Below are positions 48,957-49,197 of a DNA stretch of 49,197 nucleotides, one piece after another. Location: contig MAAF01000082.1 of assembly GCA_002163005.1 (NCBI GenBank), positions 1 to 49,197 on the forward strand, read 5' to 3'. Within the stretch, counting starts at the first letter, position 1, and every line of letters starts with the position of its first letter. The notes beneath the pieces are model-generated. The model was not told the origin of the DNA, did not search any database, and saw only the letters and a program-made list of their open reading frames with translations. The translations under genes and the position numbers were made by a program. Source of the DNA: Colwellia psychrerythraea. Its GTDB lineage: Bacteria > Pseudomonadota > Gammaproteobacteria > Enterobacterales > Alteromonadaceae.

Positions 48957-49197
48957 TAATACCATTCCGTATAAAGAAGTGAGCACTTAGAACGGCATGG
49001 GCGACATTAGAACAATCAAAATATGCGTAGTTATAGTTATTCTACATCAAGCATGTTTTGTGAAGTTATCATGATGTTCCATGTGTTCCCAAAGGGCGAG
49101 TTTTAAAGGCTTATATACTGCGTTATTGATTTTGGTAAGGGAATAACCATTACCTACAATCAATGCCTTGCCTATAAGCCTTTAAATTCTCGCTAAG
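48957..49197. repeat. Left part of dispersed inverted-repeat element (window end)
   Basis: It begins TAATACCATTCCGTATAAAG at 48957 and runs past the window end. The core includes a perfect 14-bp inverted pair, TTTAAAGGCTTATA (49102-49115) with TATAAGCCTTTAAA (49173-49186), enclosing ATTGATT/AATCAAT and an inner stem with the loop AATAA. The last 90 bases equal the first 90 of the window. The span 48752-48956, upstream of the FHA gene, holds no gene. Confidence 0.85.

Overview
The window is a stretch of AT-rich gammaproteobacterial chromosome. Gene content and order (slmA, coaBC, radC, rpmB-rpmG, mutM, coaD; bioH, comF, nfuA; a complete aa3/caa3-type cytochrome oxidase operon; a ThiD-ThiE fusion) and the style of the intergenic inverted repeats (ends beginning TATACCC or TAATACCAATCCG) point to Alteromonadales, most likely Colwellia or a close relative. 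That assignment is inference from remembered synteny and protein style; no search was run. No tRNA, rRNA, CRISPR array, transposase, integrase or phage gene was seen.

Layout. 1-119 is the right part of a dispersed inverted-repeat element. 186-5448: fre flavin reductase, an orphan NarL-type response regulator, pepD, slmA and coaBC. dut, which commonly sits between coaBC and slmA, is absent and a small palindromic repeat lies there. 5583-10580: radC, then an unusual three-gene insert (PilZ protein, ParA-like ATPase, small basic partner), then rpmB-rpmG, a membrane-anchored unknown, mutM and coaD. 10819-14737: a TetR regulator, a HELAH-type putative metalloprotease with a small protein resembling the C-terminus of flagellar rod proteins, bioH and comF. 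14750-20589: a large secreted M14 peptidase, nfuA, small membrane proteins (one VanZ-like) and an exported polysaccharide deacetylase.

20630-29199 (minus strand) is the aerobic respiration block: coxB (with a fused cytochrome c domain)-coxA-ctaG-coxC-SURF1-SCO-like-ctaA-cyoE-SCO1, making subunits, copper delivery and heme A. A good FNR-type palindrome lies upstream. lexA follows with two SOS boxes and its own terminator, then a HutD/Ves-family protein. 31481-37772 is the thiamin operon: TPP riboswitch plus terminator, thiC, thiO, thiS, thiG, and a fused thiD-thiE gene.

37809-49197 is more accessory: a 314-bp MITE-like element, an ICMT-like membrane methyltransferase, a probable delta-class carbonic anhydrase lipoprotein, an orphan AbrB-type protein next to a lipoate-ligase-like protein, a decayed redoxin gene, a CWC cysteine-rich protein, an FAD oxidoreductase, gph, a probable DP-EP family protein, and a two-gene unit made of a membrane Ser/Thr kinase with a large periplasmic TPR region and an FHA-winged-helix protein.

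Best leads for something new: the FHA-winged-helix/kinase-TPR pair, which looks like a CadC-type sensor split into two proteins; the PilZ-ParA-partner cassette between radC and rpmB; and a dispersed repeat whose core forms the same nested hairpin in two diverged copies with compensatory base-pair changes. The last 90 bases of the window repeat the first 90 exactly, so both ends lie in copies of one repeat; this need not mean the molecule is circular.
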